NCBI GenBank assembly: GCA_965140775.1
Contig: OZ223471.1
Location: forward strand, 1-64,000
Length of the DNA stretch: 64,000 nucleotides
Direction: 5' to 3'
From: UBA6244 sp965140775
GTDB taxonomy: Bacteria; Bacteroidota; Bacteroidia; Bacteroidales; F082
Positions 48,103 through 56,241 of the stretch are shown in pieces (within the stretch, counting starts at the first letter, position 1; every line of letters starts with the position of its first letter). Below the pieces are notes generated by a model. It did not search any database, was not told the origin of the DNA, and saw nothing but the letters and a program-made list of their open reading frames with translations. The translations under genes and the position numbers were made by a program.

Positions 48103-49764
48103 ATGCATAAGATCGAAGTTAGAATTGGTGTTATAGCCATAAGTTTGTTTATCAGCCTATTGGCTCAGGCACAACAAACAGCCACCAAGGTTGTTTATTC
48201 CCTGACATCCAACGGACAACCGATAGAAAATCAACAGTTAGTACTCATTCATCAGGGAAATATTTCTTCGGTTCAATACAACGATGATACGCCGGATCGG
48301 TTTATTGATTTTAAAAATCAAACCATTGTAAAAACGCTCATCAGCAAGTCGGACACGGTAAAAGTAAGCACCCCGTGGTCGGAGTTGGAAACCGGAAACC
48401 CGGAAACCGAAACGGATACCATCTTGGGATACCCATGCAAGAAGGCCCGACTGAGCCTGTATTCAAATCAGATAGAAGTTTGGTTTACAGATAGTTTGGG
48501 GATGATAGGTTCGCCCTATACTTCGGTGATGCCCCATCAGGGTTTGGTATTAAAAGTTGTGCGCAACGGCAATTTTGAAATCAAGGCTACCGCCATCGAG
48601 CCAATTTCAAATTCGGGACAATTTTTTCCTCTGGCCTCCGTAAAAGAGGTGACGGAAGCCGAATTTAATGCACTACAAATTAAATCCAGATACACTTCCA
48701 TCCCCATCTTTCACCACGAAAAAGTGAACTTTGGAGATTCCATTGTCAATCCCGAGGGTGAACTACTCAACCATACCTACAGGTATTCCAAAGGAACGGT
48801 AATCCTGAAAAAAGTAGCACTGCCCAAAACGGGAAACAACCAGGTTTTTGTTGATTTAAGCGTGCGCTCGGATGGAGATGCCTACGACCGAACCGGATCG
48901 GTTTTCCTCCTTACCGACACCTCGAAGATGCTAAAGGCATTGCGTTTTGGGTTAGACCAACTGCCCGTGTATGTCGTAAACGACAGCCTGGAATATCAGG
49001 GTGTGGTGGCCACCAAATCCTATGTGCCGCCATTGGAACTGATGCGGTTTTTTACCTCCTTCGGGGTGGGACATTTTAACGACAAAGTGAATATTGAAGG
49101 CTATCAGTGGAGCGATTCGTGTGTTTATCGTCAGGAGGTTACCCCGTTGATGGGTGATTTGCCCGATGAAGTGTGGGTGGGTGTTTTTATTGGCAATTAT
49201 GCACGCAACGGGCATGAAGTGAGTTTGCGCCTGAACTATTATCCGGGAGAGGAGAGCAAAACGGCGGGGAGCTGGACTTATCCCATTTTCAACACCTTGA
49301 ATATCATGGAGATGTCCGATCAAAAGTATGCTACCATGTTTCTTTATGATTCATTGGAGGTTACCGTCGAAATTCCTGAAAACCTGAACAACCTGCAACT
49401 TTATTTCACCACCACCGGACATGGGGGATGGGAAAACGGCGACGAGTTTGTTCCGAAGGTGAATGAGATTTTTATGGATGATTCGTTGATTTTCCATCAC
49501 ATTCCCTGGCGATCGGATTGTGCCACCTACCGATTGATGAATCCTGCCAGCGGGAATTTTGGCAATGGGTTGTCCTCCAGCGATTTGAGTAGATCAAATT
49601 GGTGTCCGGGAACGCCAACCCCACCATTTGTGATTCCGTTGGGAGAGCTAAAAGCCGGAAAACACACCTTCAAAGTGGCCATCCCCATGGGACAACCCGA
49701 AGGGGGCAGTTTTAGTGCATGGAATGTATCGGGGGTATTGGTGGGGGATATGAAGAAGGATTGA
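48103..49764 (+). CDS. PNGase F-type glycoamidase with an extra N-terminal domain
   Basis: The C-terminal 330 residues match peptide-N-glycosidase F, which releases N-glycans from glycoproteins: QVFVDLSVRSDGDAYDRTGS, then YQWSDSCVYRQEVTPLMGD, then TTTGHGGWENGDEFVPKVNE, then WRSDCATYRLMNPASGNF, then LSRSNWCPGTPTPPFVIPL. The conserved Cys pairs, Trp and acidic residues of the two-barrel fold are seen. The first 200 or so residues form an added domain (TILGYPCKKARLSLYSNQIE) resembling GLPGLI-type secreted proteins or the bowl-like domain of PNGase F-II. A signal peptide is present (IGVIAISLFISLLAQA). Start is uncertain: Met codons at 48034, 48091 and 48103 are in frame; the last gives the best signal peptide. 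No C-terminal T9SS domain is seen. Confidence 0.85.
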   Translation: MHKIEVRIGVIAISLFISLLAQAQQTATKVVYSLTSNGQPIENQQLVLIHQGNISSVQYNDDTPDRFIDFKNQTIVKTLISKSDTVKVSTPWSELETGNPETETDTILGYPCKKARLSLYSNQIEVWFTDSLGMIGSPYTSVMPHQGLVLKVVRNGNFEIKATAIEPISNSGQFFPLASVKEVTEAEFNALQIKSRYTSIPIFHHEKVNFGDSIVNPEGELLNHTYRYSKGTVILKKVALPKTGNNQVFVDLSVRSDGDAYDRTGSVFLLTDTSKMLKALRFGLDQLPVYVVNDSLEYQGVVATKSYVPPLELMRFFTSFGVGHFNDKVNIEGYQWSDSCVYRQEVTPLMGDLPDEVWVGVFIGNYARNGHEVSLRLNYYPGEESKTAGSWTYPIFNTLNIMEMSDQKYATMFLYDSLEVTVEIPENLNNLQLYFTTTGHGGWENGDEFVPKVNEIFMDDSLIFHHIPWRSDCATYRLMNPASGNFGNGLSSSDLSRSNWCPGTPTPPFVIPLGELKAGKHTFKVAIPMGQPEGGSFSAWNVSGVLVGDMKKD

Positions 49765-49846
49765 GCTATCTGGATGATTCCGGCAACTATGTTGTCAAAT
49801 TAAAGTAACGCGTCTAAGATTAAATGAGGTTTGTAAACCTTTCTGA

Positions 49847-51079
49847 TTACTTTGCACTAAAAAATTCAAATACCGGCATTACCCTGATGTGCAATCCCTC
49901 CATTTCAAGGGAATCTTTTTGGTTGAGAGTCAGGATATAGCCCTCAGTCATTTTAAAAAATTTCATGGCTTCTTGCAATCCCTCCACCTCTCGCTTAAAG
50001 TTATCCTGATCAAGGACTTCACATACCTGAATCAGTTGCAGACATTTTTTGTGTTCGAACACCACAAAATCACATTCGCGGTTTTCTCTGAAATAGTATA
50101 GATCCCTACCCTGACGCCGTAGTTGCTGATATACGGCATTTTCAAGCATCCGGCCACGATCAGCACTAAAACTCAACGTATTTGCATTCACCAGGCCATT
50201 GTCAATGGCATATACTTTTCGTGGATTGGCTACGATACTTTTGGCGGACCAGCTAAATCGGGGCAGAAAAAACAACAGGTAGGCATCCGAAAGCCATAGT
50301 AGGTAATCAGAAACTGTATTTGTCGAACCCAGAGAAAAGGTTTTGCGAAGGTTGTTGAATGATATTTCTTTCCCAATATTTGACAAGAGATAAAGGCATA
50401 TGTCCATTAGGATAGTAGTGTTTCTGATGCTGTATCTTATGGCAATGTCTCTGAAAACAACATCTTTCAATAAATTTTGAAGTACTTCAGTTTGAAGGGT
50501 TTCCAGGTATTCGGGGAAACCTCCCTGCAAAAAGAACAATTTAAAAGAATCAACCGTGTTTTCAATTTGTCTATATGTGAGAAATTCTTCATACGAAAAG
50601 GGAAACAACTCATGACGTATATGTCGTCCGGTAAGCCGCGTCCCCAGGTCTTTGCTCAATAAGGTGGCATTCGATCCGGTAAGATATACCTTTTCGTTTC
50701 GGTCGTGTAACTGCCTGACGAATATTTCCCAATCAGGAACATTTTGTATTTCATCAAAAAAATAGGCCTCGATGTCTTTGCCCATCACCTCATCAAGTTT
50801 TGGGAAATCGCCTATTTCAAAACCATACACGCGGGCATCTTCAAAATTGAAATAGGCAGTTTTTTGATAACGAGCTTGAATGAGTTGTTTCATCAGGGTG
50901 CTTTTCCCACATCTCCTTATTCCCGAAATTACTTCGATATGTTTTCCGGCAGGATTGAATTGTCGCATAAACTGCCTGTCAATTAGGCCCTGTCTTGTTT
51001 TAACTTGTTCATGTTGTGCATGATAAGCCAATTCGATATTCCTCTTCAGTAGCATTTTACCATTGATTAAAGTTTGCAT
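49847..51079 (-). CDS. AAA ATPase with DUF4143 domain
   Basis: About 410 residues from the Met at 51079 (MQTLINGKMLLKRNIELAYH). The AAA domain shows Walker A VISGIRRCGKSTLMKQLI, Walker B AYFFDEIQNVPDWE and the sensor segment VYLTGSNATLLSKDLG. The C-terminal DUF4143 part (YAIDNGLVNANTLSFSADRG, then MLENAVYQQLRR, then YYFRENRECDFVVFEHKK) contains an E-x-D-F restriction-nuclease-like motif. These ATPases are abundant, often multi-copy, and poorly understood; roles in defence or genome maintenance have been suggested. A 25-base palindrome sits 9 bases before the ATG. A remnant of a sister gene lies at 45891-46043. Confidence 0.88.
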   Translation of the reverse strand: MQTLINGKMLLKRNIELAYHAQHEQVKTRQGLIDRQFMRQFNPAGKHIEVISGIRRCGKSTLMKQLIQARYQKTAYFNFEDARVYGFEIGDFPKLDEVMGKDIEAYFFDEIQNVPDWEIFVRQLHDRNEKVYLTGSNATLLSKDLGTRLTGRHIRHELFPFSYEEFLTYRQIENTVDSFKLFFLQGGFPEYLETLQTEVLQNLLKDVVFRDIAIRYSIRNTTILMDICLYLLSNIGKEISFNNLRKTFSLGSTNTVSDYLLWLSDAYLLFFLPRFSWSAKSIVANPRKVYAIDNGLVNANTLSFSADRGRMLENAVYQQLRRQGRDLYYFRENRECDFVVFEHKKCLQLIQVCEVLDQDNFKREVEGLQEAMKFFKMTEGYILTLNQKDSLEMEGLHIRVMPVFEFFSAK

Positions 51080-51087
51080 TACAAATA

Positions 51088-51112
51088 TACAATAGTTTAC
51101 GTTACTATTGTA
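51088..51112. repeat. Palindrome upstream of the DUF4143 ATPase start
   Basis: Perfect 9-base arms TACAATAGT (51088-51096) and ACTATTGTA (51104-51112) with a 7-base centre. It begins 9 bases upstream of the ATG at 51079, in operator or leader-hairpin position. Confidence 0.8.
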
Positions 51113-51140
51113 AGGTTTGTTTATGTTCAAGTAACTCGCT

Positions 51141-51296
51141 TTAATTTATATATTGACATTTGGTTGTTTTTTCATGGGTTTCTTGTTTTTGAGCAAAATC
51201 AAGTAATAGCCATCTCCATACCGACAATACATGAATTTCTTCAGCCACATCAACGAACTGATCATCATCATAAACAAGTAATTGTAAATCTGACAT
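51141..51296 (-). CDS. Possible small protein upstream of the DUF4143 ATPase
   Basis: 51 codons: MSDLQLLVYDDDQFVDVAEE, then IHVLSVWRWLLLDFAQKQET, then a short basic end. Composition is protein-like (acidic N-terminus, Trp-rich helix) and it runs in the same direction as the ATPase, 61 bases upstream of it. A purine-rich GAAAGA precedes the ATG. The MITE copy begins 9 bases from the start, so the element may have separated it from its promoter. It could equally be a chance frame, and no family is recognised. Confidence 0.3.
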   Translation of the reverse strand: MSDLQLLVYDDDQFVDVAEEIHVLSVWRWLLLDFAQKQETHEKTTKCQYIN

Positions 51297-51304
51297 TATC
51301 TTTC

Positions 51305-51512
51305 ATTGTTGTCCGGTAAAATTAAACAGAAAACGCTACAATGCTTGATATATATCGTCCGCCTATGGCGGACTTACTAAACAAAATTGTAATTATTTAC
51401 CCATATAGCCCCTAACGGGGCTGTCCCGTAGGGACAAGATGTTGGTAGAAAGCAAATTAAGGTCTATAAAAAGTCCCGTAGGGACGAAATATTTTTTTAA
51501 CCGGACATCAAT
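51305..51512. mobile_element. MITE-like element, copy 2 (208 bp)
   Basis: Same ends and inner order as copy 1 at 26519-26727, in the same orientation relative to the window. Inner palindromes are GTCCGCC-TAT-GGCGGAC (51357-51373), AGCCCC-TAAC-GGGGCT (51407-51422), GTCCC-GTA-GGGAC (51423-51435) and GTCCC-GTA-GGGAC (51473-51485). The first differs in sequence from copy 1 but keeps full base pairing. No coding capacity. Confidence 0.7.
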
Positions 51513-51668
51513 GATTATCTTTATTAGCAAATAAATATGACGCATACTGTTTGTGATTAACGAACAATAAAGAATTATTACAGTTGTTCAATTGTCAGTA
51601 TATCAGATTTTCCTGAAACCTTATCGAACCCAATAGTTGTATCTACTTGTGTGACCAGAGAAATCAAC

Positions 51669-51676
51669 TAATTTTG
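51669..51676 (+). promoter_or_regulatory. -7 promoter box for the PHP phosphatase gene
   Basis: TAATTTTG, an exact consensus match, 19 bases before the ATG at 51696. Confidence 0.5.
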
Positions 51677-51695
51677 CCCACAGAAAATTATCCAT

Positions 51696-52538
51696 ATGAT
51701 TCCCTTCAACTTTCACCAACATTCCCATTTCTCCGACGGGAAACAACCACCGGAAGACTATGTCAAACAAGCTGTTGAAATCGGTTTTCAAGCCATGGGC
51801 TTCACCGAACATTCACCCTTGCCCTTTGCAACCTACTACGCTCTTCCGCAAGCACGCGAGCAGGAATATGTGGCCGAAACCAACCGATTAAAAGAAAAAT
51901 ACGCCTCCCGGATTAAACTATATCGTGCACTGGAACAGGATTTTATTCCGGGTGTTTCGGAAGATTTCCGGTCGGTGGCCAACAGGCTTCAACTGGATTA
52001 TACCATTGGTTCGGTGCATTTGGTGGCATCCGGTGAAACGGATGAGCTGTGGTTTATCGATGGCCCGGAAATGTCAGTTTATGATGAGGGGCTTAACCAG
52101 CTGTTTCATGGGGATATCCGAAAAGGAGTAACGCAGTATTACCATCAAATCAATGAGATGATACAAACACAAGAAATGGATGTGGTAGGTCATCTTGATA
52201 AAATCAAAATGCACAATGCCGGCAGGTTTTTTCAGGTAAATGAAGATTGGTATCAGCATTTGGTGAATGAAACCCTTGATTTGATCAAGCAAAAAGATTT
52301 GATTGTGGAAGTGAACACCCGCGGCATCTACAAAAAGCGATCTGACAGCTATTTTCCCGATCACGATACCCTAAAAAAAGTGAAGGAGTTGGATATTCCC
52401 ATTCTCATCAGTTCAGATGCCCACCAACCACATGAGCTCAACCTGGGATTCGCGGAGGTTCAACGGCATCTTGTGGACTTTGGCTTTATCGAAACTTGTT
52501 TTTTTGATGACGGACAATGGAAGTGCCTTAAGTTTTAA
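51696..52538 (+). CDS. PHP-domain histidinol-phosphatase (HisJ family)
   Basis: 280 residues, full length for HisJ/HisK-type enzymes, which dephosphorylate histidinol phosphate in histidine synthesis. PHP metal ligands are visible: FHQHSHFSDGKQPPEDYV at the N-terminus, MGFTEHSPLP, DYTIGSVHL, VVGHLDKIKM, IVEVNTRGIYKK and ISSDAHQPHEL. There are no other his genes nearby, so the substrate rests on family likeness; other PHP phosphatases have different substrates. The start at 51696 gives the first His ligand at residue 7, as expected, and the promoter box is well placed. Confidence 0.87.
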   Translation: MIPFNFHQHSHFSDGKQPPEDYVKQAVEIGFQAMGFTEHSPLPFATYYALPQAREQEYVAETNRLKEKYASRIKLYRALEQDFIPGVSEDFRSVANRLQLDYTIGSVHLVASGETDELWFIDGPEMSVYDEGLNQLFHGDIRKGVTQYYHQINEMIQTQEMDVVGHLDKIKMHNAGRFFQVNEDWYQHLVNETLDLIKQKDLIVEVNTRGIYKKRSDSYFPDHDTLKKVKELDIPILISSDAHQPHELNLGFAEVQRHLVDFGFIETCFFDDGQWKCLKF

Positions 52539-52568
52539 TCGCCTAAAGTTGTTGTTTAGTAAACATGA

Positions 52569-52631
52569 GATCCTCTGATCCATTGATCCCATTGATCCAT
52601 TGAGCCCATTGACCCCATTGATCCATTGATC
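52569..52631. repeat. Short GATCCATT-type tandem repeat
   Basis: GATCC followed by TCTGATCC, ATTGATCCC, ATTGATCC, and so on; the same word set as the 250-base array at 32354-32603, about 20 kb away. It fills the convergent gap between the PHP phosphatase and acyl-CoA synthetase genes. Confidence 0.8.
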
Positions 52632-52660
52632 ATCTACACCTCTCTGAGCCCTTCAGCCCA

Positions 52661-54313
52661 CTACTCCACATACATATACCGTTTGATGCTTTTCTTGGGT
52701 GTTTTCTCGAATTCCTCCTCGCGGATGACAAACTTCGACACCTGCATATAAGCGGGCAATTTTTGGTTGGTATCTTTGCGATAGTGTTCAAATATGGGAG
52801 CCAAACTTTCTTTGTCCAGTTTGCGTTGGCGCATCACTTCCTGATCGGGAACCACGATGGCCACAATTTTTCCGTTTTCTTCTACCACCACGCTTTCGAG
52901 CACCAATTGCCGGTTGTTGATCATCGACTCAATTTCTTCGGGATAGATATTTTGGCCTGAGGAACCCAGAATCATGTTTTTAACTCGGCCTTTAATGAAA
53001 ATAACACCGTCTTTGTCTATCAACCCCATGTCGCCGGTATGCAGCCAACCATCCTTGTCAAGCACATCGTCGGTGGCTTGTTTGTTCTTGAAATAGCCGT
53101 CCATCACATTTTCGCCACGTACCAGGATTTCGCCTTCAATACGTTCCTGATCATCCGAGTCAATGCGCGCTTCCAGGGTGTCCACCGTTTTCCCGGCCGA
53201 CTCCAGTTTAAATTTTTTCCAACCCGAATAACTGATCAACGGACCACATTCGGTCATGCCATAGCCTATGGTAAACGGAAAACCGATCTTTCTGAAAAAC
53301 TGCTCGGTTTCATGACTCAAGGCAGCTCCGCCAATCACCAATTCGGTAAAATTGCCCCCGAAAACCTGTACCAGTTTCTTTTTTATTTTGTTGTATAGCA
53401 ATTGATTAAGACCCGGAATTTTCACCAAAATTTTGATGGCCGGCTTTTTGAGCATGGGAGAGATTTGCTTCTTGTAAATTTTTTCTATCACCAACGGAAC
53501 CGACAAAATCAATCGTGGACGAACCACCTTAAATGCTTCCATGATGATTTGTGGCGACGGGGTTTTGGTTAAAAACGTGATGTGACATCCCAATGTAAAG
53601 GGGAACAAAAACTCGAAAGCACAGCCAAAAGCGTGGGCCAGAGGCAAGAAAGAAACAATGGCATCTTCTGCCTTGAGTGGCATGTTGTTTTGTGCAAATT
53701 GCATGTTGGCAGCCAAACTGTTATGCGACAACATCACCCCTTTGGAGGTGCCGCTGGTTCCGGAGGTATAGCTGATAACCGCCAACCGCCTGTTATCGAT
53801 GGGCTCAATTACAAAAGTATTGGCGTTGAAACCTTGGGGGTATTTCTGTTTGAAAACATCCTCCTTGTTGGCACAGGCTGTTTTTATCTGCTGGTTTTCG
53901 GTGTCGGTTACCACCAATTCTTCGATGGAAAAAATGGCCTCAATTTGAGGAATATTTTTTTGATTGATGGCTTTGCGCATTTGGTCGGAAGCAAAGAGCA
54001 AGCGCGATTCGGAGTGGGTAATGATGTGTTCCACCGCTTCCACGCGAAAGTCGGCCAGGATGGGTACCACCACCATTTCGGAAAGTACTCCGGCCAGGTA
54101 CACGATGGCCCAATTCACTGAATTCTTGCCAACCAGCGCTACTTTGTCGCCTTTTTTCATTCCGGCAGCATCGAAGATAAGCTGTATGGAGGCAATGTGC
54201 CGGGCAATTTCGCCGTAGGTGAGGGTTATTCCTTTGTAGTCGGAAAGGGCTTTGGTATTCCAGTTGTTTTTGATGCCTTCGTAAAGGAAATCGGAAAAGG
54301 GTTTAGTAATCAT
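52661..54313 (-). CDS. AMP-dependent long-chain acyl-CoA synthetase-like protein
   Basis: 550 residues of the acyl-adenylate-forming superfamily. Core motifs in order: ISYTSGTSGTSKGVMLSHNS (phosphate loop), VIGGAALSHE, GYGMTECGPLISYSG, GWLHTGDMGLIDKDGVIFIK, GRVKNMILGSSGQNIYPEEI, and the final Lys region EEEFEKTPKKSIKRYMYV. It activates fatty acids to acyl-AMP and then acyl-CoA, or, in related branches, loads acyl carrier proteins; chain length cannot be told. The protein is cytoplasmic or membrane-associated. It is transcribed alone on the minus strand. Confidence 0.9.
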   Translation of the reverse strand: MITKPFSDFLYEGIKNNWNTKALSDYKGITLTYGEIARHIASIQLIFDAAGMKKGDKVALVGKNSVNWAIVYLAGVLSEMVVVPILADFRVEAVEHIITHSESRLLFASDQMRKAINQKNIPQIEAIFSIEELVVTDTENQQIKTACANKEDVFKQKYPQGFNANTFVIEPIDNRRLAVISYTSGTSGTSKGVMLSHNSLAANMQFAQNNMPLKAEDAIVSFLPLAHAFGCAFEFLFPFTLGCHITFLTKTPSPQIIMEAFKVVRPRLILSVPLVIEKIYKKQISPMLKKPAIKILVKIPGLNQLLYNKIKKKLVQVFGGNFTELVIGGAALSHETEQFFRKIGFPFTIGYGMTECGPLISYSGWKKFKLESAGKTVDTLEARIDSDDQERIEGEILVRGENVMDGYFKNKQATDDVLDKDGWLHTGDMGLIDKDGVIFIKGRVKNMILGSSGQNIYPEEIESMINNRQLVLESVVVEENGKIVAIVVPDQEVMRQRKLDKESLAPIFEHYRKDTNQKLPAYMQVSKFVIREEEFEKTPKKSIKRYMYVE

Positions 54314-54376
54314 CTTTGGTGGTGTTTATAGTCTTGCTAAAATACAATAAAAACCTGACGGCAAGTATTTTTCAGA

Positions 54377-56152
54377 TTATTCAGAAATTGGAATCAAATT
54401 GGCGTCCATAATCCGGCCAACGGGATACACATCTTTTTGTCGATCCCACCATGGCGATTGTTGGTAGTACCAGTTGAGGATGGCGTAGGAATTGGCGGCC
54501 AAAGTCGGGTTTTGTTGCTTCCACGCTTCAAACCGGGTTTGTAAAGTTGGGTCTTCCAGCAACATTTGTCGGGCAATTTTCTCCATGGAATAGCTCTCGG
54601 CGTATTCTTTTTGTTCTGTCACAGCATCGAAATACCCCCAATAAACATACGAATCGCTGGCTTTGGGCTCAAGGATGTGGGCGATCACCCTGGCGCGCCT
54701 TTGGTTGGTTGGCACCACCACCGAACCTGCCGGAAAGGTTTGGTTACGTGTAACTTCCTGTATTTTCAGCTTGTAGAGCGGATGTTTACCTTCATAGGGC
54801 TTTTCCTGCCACGAATAATCGGAAAAAACATACTGATTCACTTCCAGGGTTGTGGGTTGACTGATTCGGTAAAACTCCACACCATGCAAATCGAGCTTTG
54901 CTATCACGTCAGTCCATTGTGGCGGAATGATATAGGCTTCGGGAAGCGTGGCTGTTTGAGAGGCTTTCATGTGGTTGAACATGGGCAGATGAAAAGTAGT
55001 GGGGGTATCACCATATTGAAACCAGTCGCTTCCGCTCAAATCACTTTTCACCATGGTGTAATCGATACCTTTAAACTCAACCATGATGCTATCGTCGAAG
55101 CTTGTGGTAAAATCGATGGCCATGGGTTGAGCCCGGAACTCTTTTGATGCACAATAAGCATCGGCTTGGGCATTAAGTTGCTGAAGGTTTTCGTATTCTT
55201 TGTCAAGAATTTCCAGCGTGGACAAAATCATGGCTTTGGTGGCCTCCACCCTTGTTTTGTAGGGTTTCAGCATGTGGGTTTCGATGAGTAGACCCGGACG
55301 ATTCTGGATGGCGGTATAACCTTCCGAAAGGCGTGGAAGTGCCACCGAAGTATAGAGTCCGCTGCGGGGATCGTGCCATCTGCGAAAGCTTACATACTGA
55401 AAAATGGGAAATCCGGCTTTCTCCATCATGGGTTCGGCTTGAGCCAGGTAGGTATCGCGTTGCCAACGGGTGAGCGCTGTGTCCATGTTGCCAAATATTT
55501 CCATGGAATGGGTGAGGGGATATTGATAATCGGCACCATCGGTGGTATGGCAATCGATGAAAAAATCAGGTAGCCATTGGTTGAAAAGCCGTATCCATGT
55601 TTGAATTTCCGGAGTTTCTGCCTTCAGGTAATCGCGGTTAAGGTTGAGGTTTTGGGCATTGGTACGCCAGCCCATTTCTTCGGGACCATTTTGGTTGATG
55701 CGCGAATAGGCGCTGTAACGTTCGTGGCCATCCACATTGATGATGGGAATCCAGAGAATGGTGACATGATTGAGTAAGTCCTTGTATTGGTGATGCACCA
55801 CCATGTCGCGAAGAAGCAACAACATGGCATCTTTTCCATCCGGTTCGCCGGCGTGTATAGCGCTCTGAATCAACAGGATGGCGTTGCCTGATTGCTTTAC
55901 TGATTCTGTGGTGGCATGGCCGTTTTTATCCACAATCATCACATAAATGGTTCGTCCCTGAGGTGAAACCCCGATGCTGTCCATGGAAATAAAGTCGGCA
56001 TTATCTGCCAGCTGTTTGCAGAAAGTCATGGTTTCATCATAGCGGGGCGTTCCGTTGAAGTCGTGTTTTTCAAAATAGGTTGTCCATTTGTCGTGTTGAC
56101 CCATAGTGACCATGGATAGAAAAACGAGTAATGCAATCATGTGGTATTTCAT
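54377..56152 (-). CDS. Secreted M14 family zinc carboxypeptidase
   Basis: 591 residues with a signal peptide (MIALLVFLSMVTMG-QH). The zinc site is IQSAIHAGEPDGKDAMLL (HxxE), with the third ligand His in FFIDCHTTDGADYQY. Further family segments are NVDGHERYSAYSRINQNGP, LNLNRDYLKAETPE, and the catalytic Glu region RPGLLIETHMLKPYKTRVEA. It removes C-terminal residues from peptides or, in the related branch, cleaves peptidoglycan peptides. The 250-residue C-terminal extension is not catalytic. A promoter box lies 20 bases upstream. The next gene (fabH) is on the same strand, upstream of it, and ends at a terminator. Confidence 0.88.
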   Translation of the reverse strand: MKYHMIALLVFLSMVTMGQHDKWTTYFEKHDFNGTPRYDETMTFCKQLADNADFISMDSIGVSPQGRTIYVMIVDKNGHATTESVKQSGNAILLIQSAIHAGEPDGKDAMLLLLRDMVVHHQYKDLLNHVTILWIPIINVDGHERYSAYSRINQNGPEEMGWRTNAQNLNLNRDYLKAETPEIQTWIRLFNQWLPDFFIDCHTTDGADYQYPLTHSMEIFGNMDTALTRWQRDTYLAQAEPMMEKAGFPIFQYVSFRRWHDPRSGLYTSVALPRLSEGYTAIQNRPGLLIETHMLKPYKTRVEATKAMILSTLEILDKEYENLQQLNAQADAYCASKEFRAQPMAIDFTTSFDDSIMVEFKGIDYTMVKSDLSGSDWFQYGDTPTTFHLPMFNHMKASQTATLPEAYIIPPQWTDVIAKLDLHGVEFYRISQPTTLEVNQYVFSDYSWQEKPYEGKHPLYKLKIQEVTRNQTFPAGSVVVPTNQRRARVIAHILEPKASDSYVYWGYFDAVTEQKEYAESYSMEKIARQMLLEDPTLQTRFEAWKQQNPTLAANSYAILNWYYQQSPWWDRQKDVYPVGRIMDANLIPISE

Positions 56153-56171
56153 GGGAGGAAATATTTGGTTT

Positions 56172-56179
56172 CAAAGATA
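56172..56179 (-). promoter_or_regulatory. -7 promoter box for the M14 carboxypeptidase gene
   Basis: Minus-strand TATCTTTG, an exact consensus match, 19 bases before the ATG at 56152. Confidence 0.5.
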
Positions 56180-56191
56180 GACAAGATGCGC

Positions 56192-56223
56192 AAAAAAAAA
56201 GCCGTGCAAAACACGACTTTTAT
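56192..56223 (-). terminator. Rho-independent terminator after fabH
   Basis: On the minus strand AAAGTCGTG pairs with CACGGCTTT (one wobble pair) and runs into nine T residues, 20 bases past the fabH stop. Confidence 0.8.
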
Positions 56224-56241
56224 CTTGATTTTTCAGGAGGT

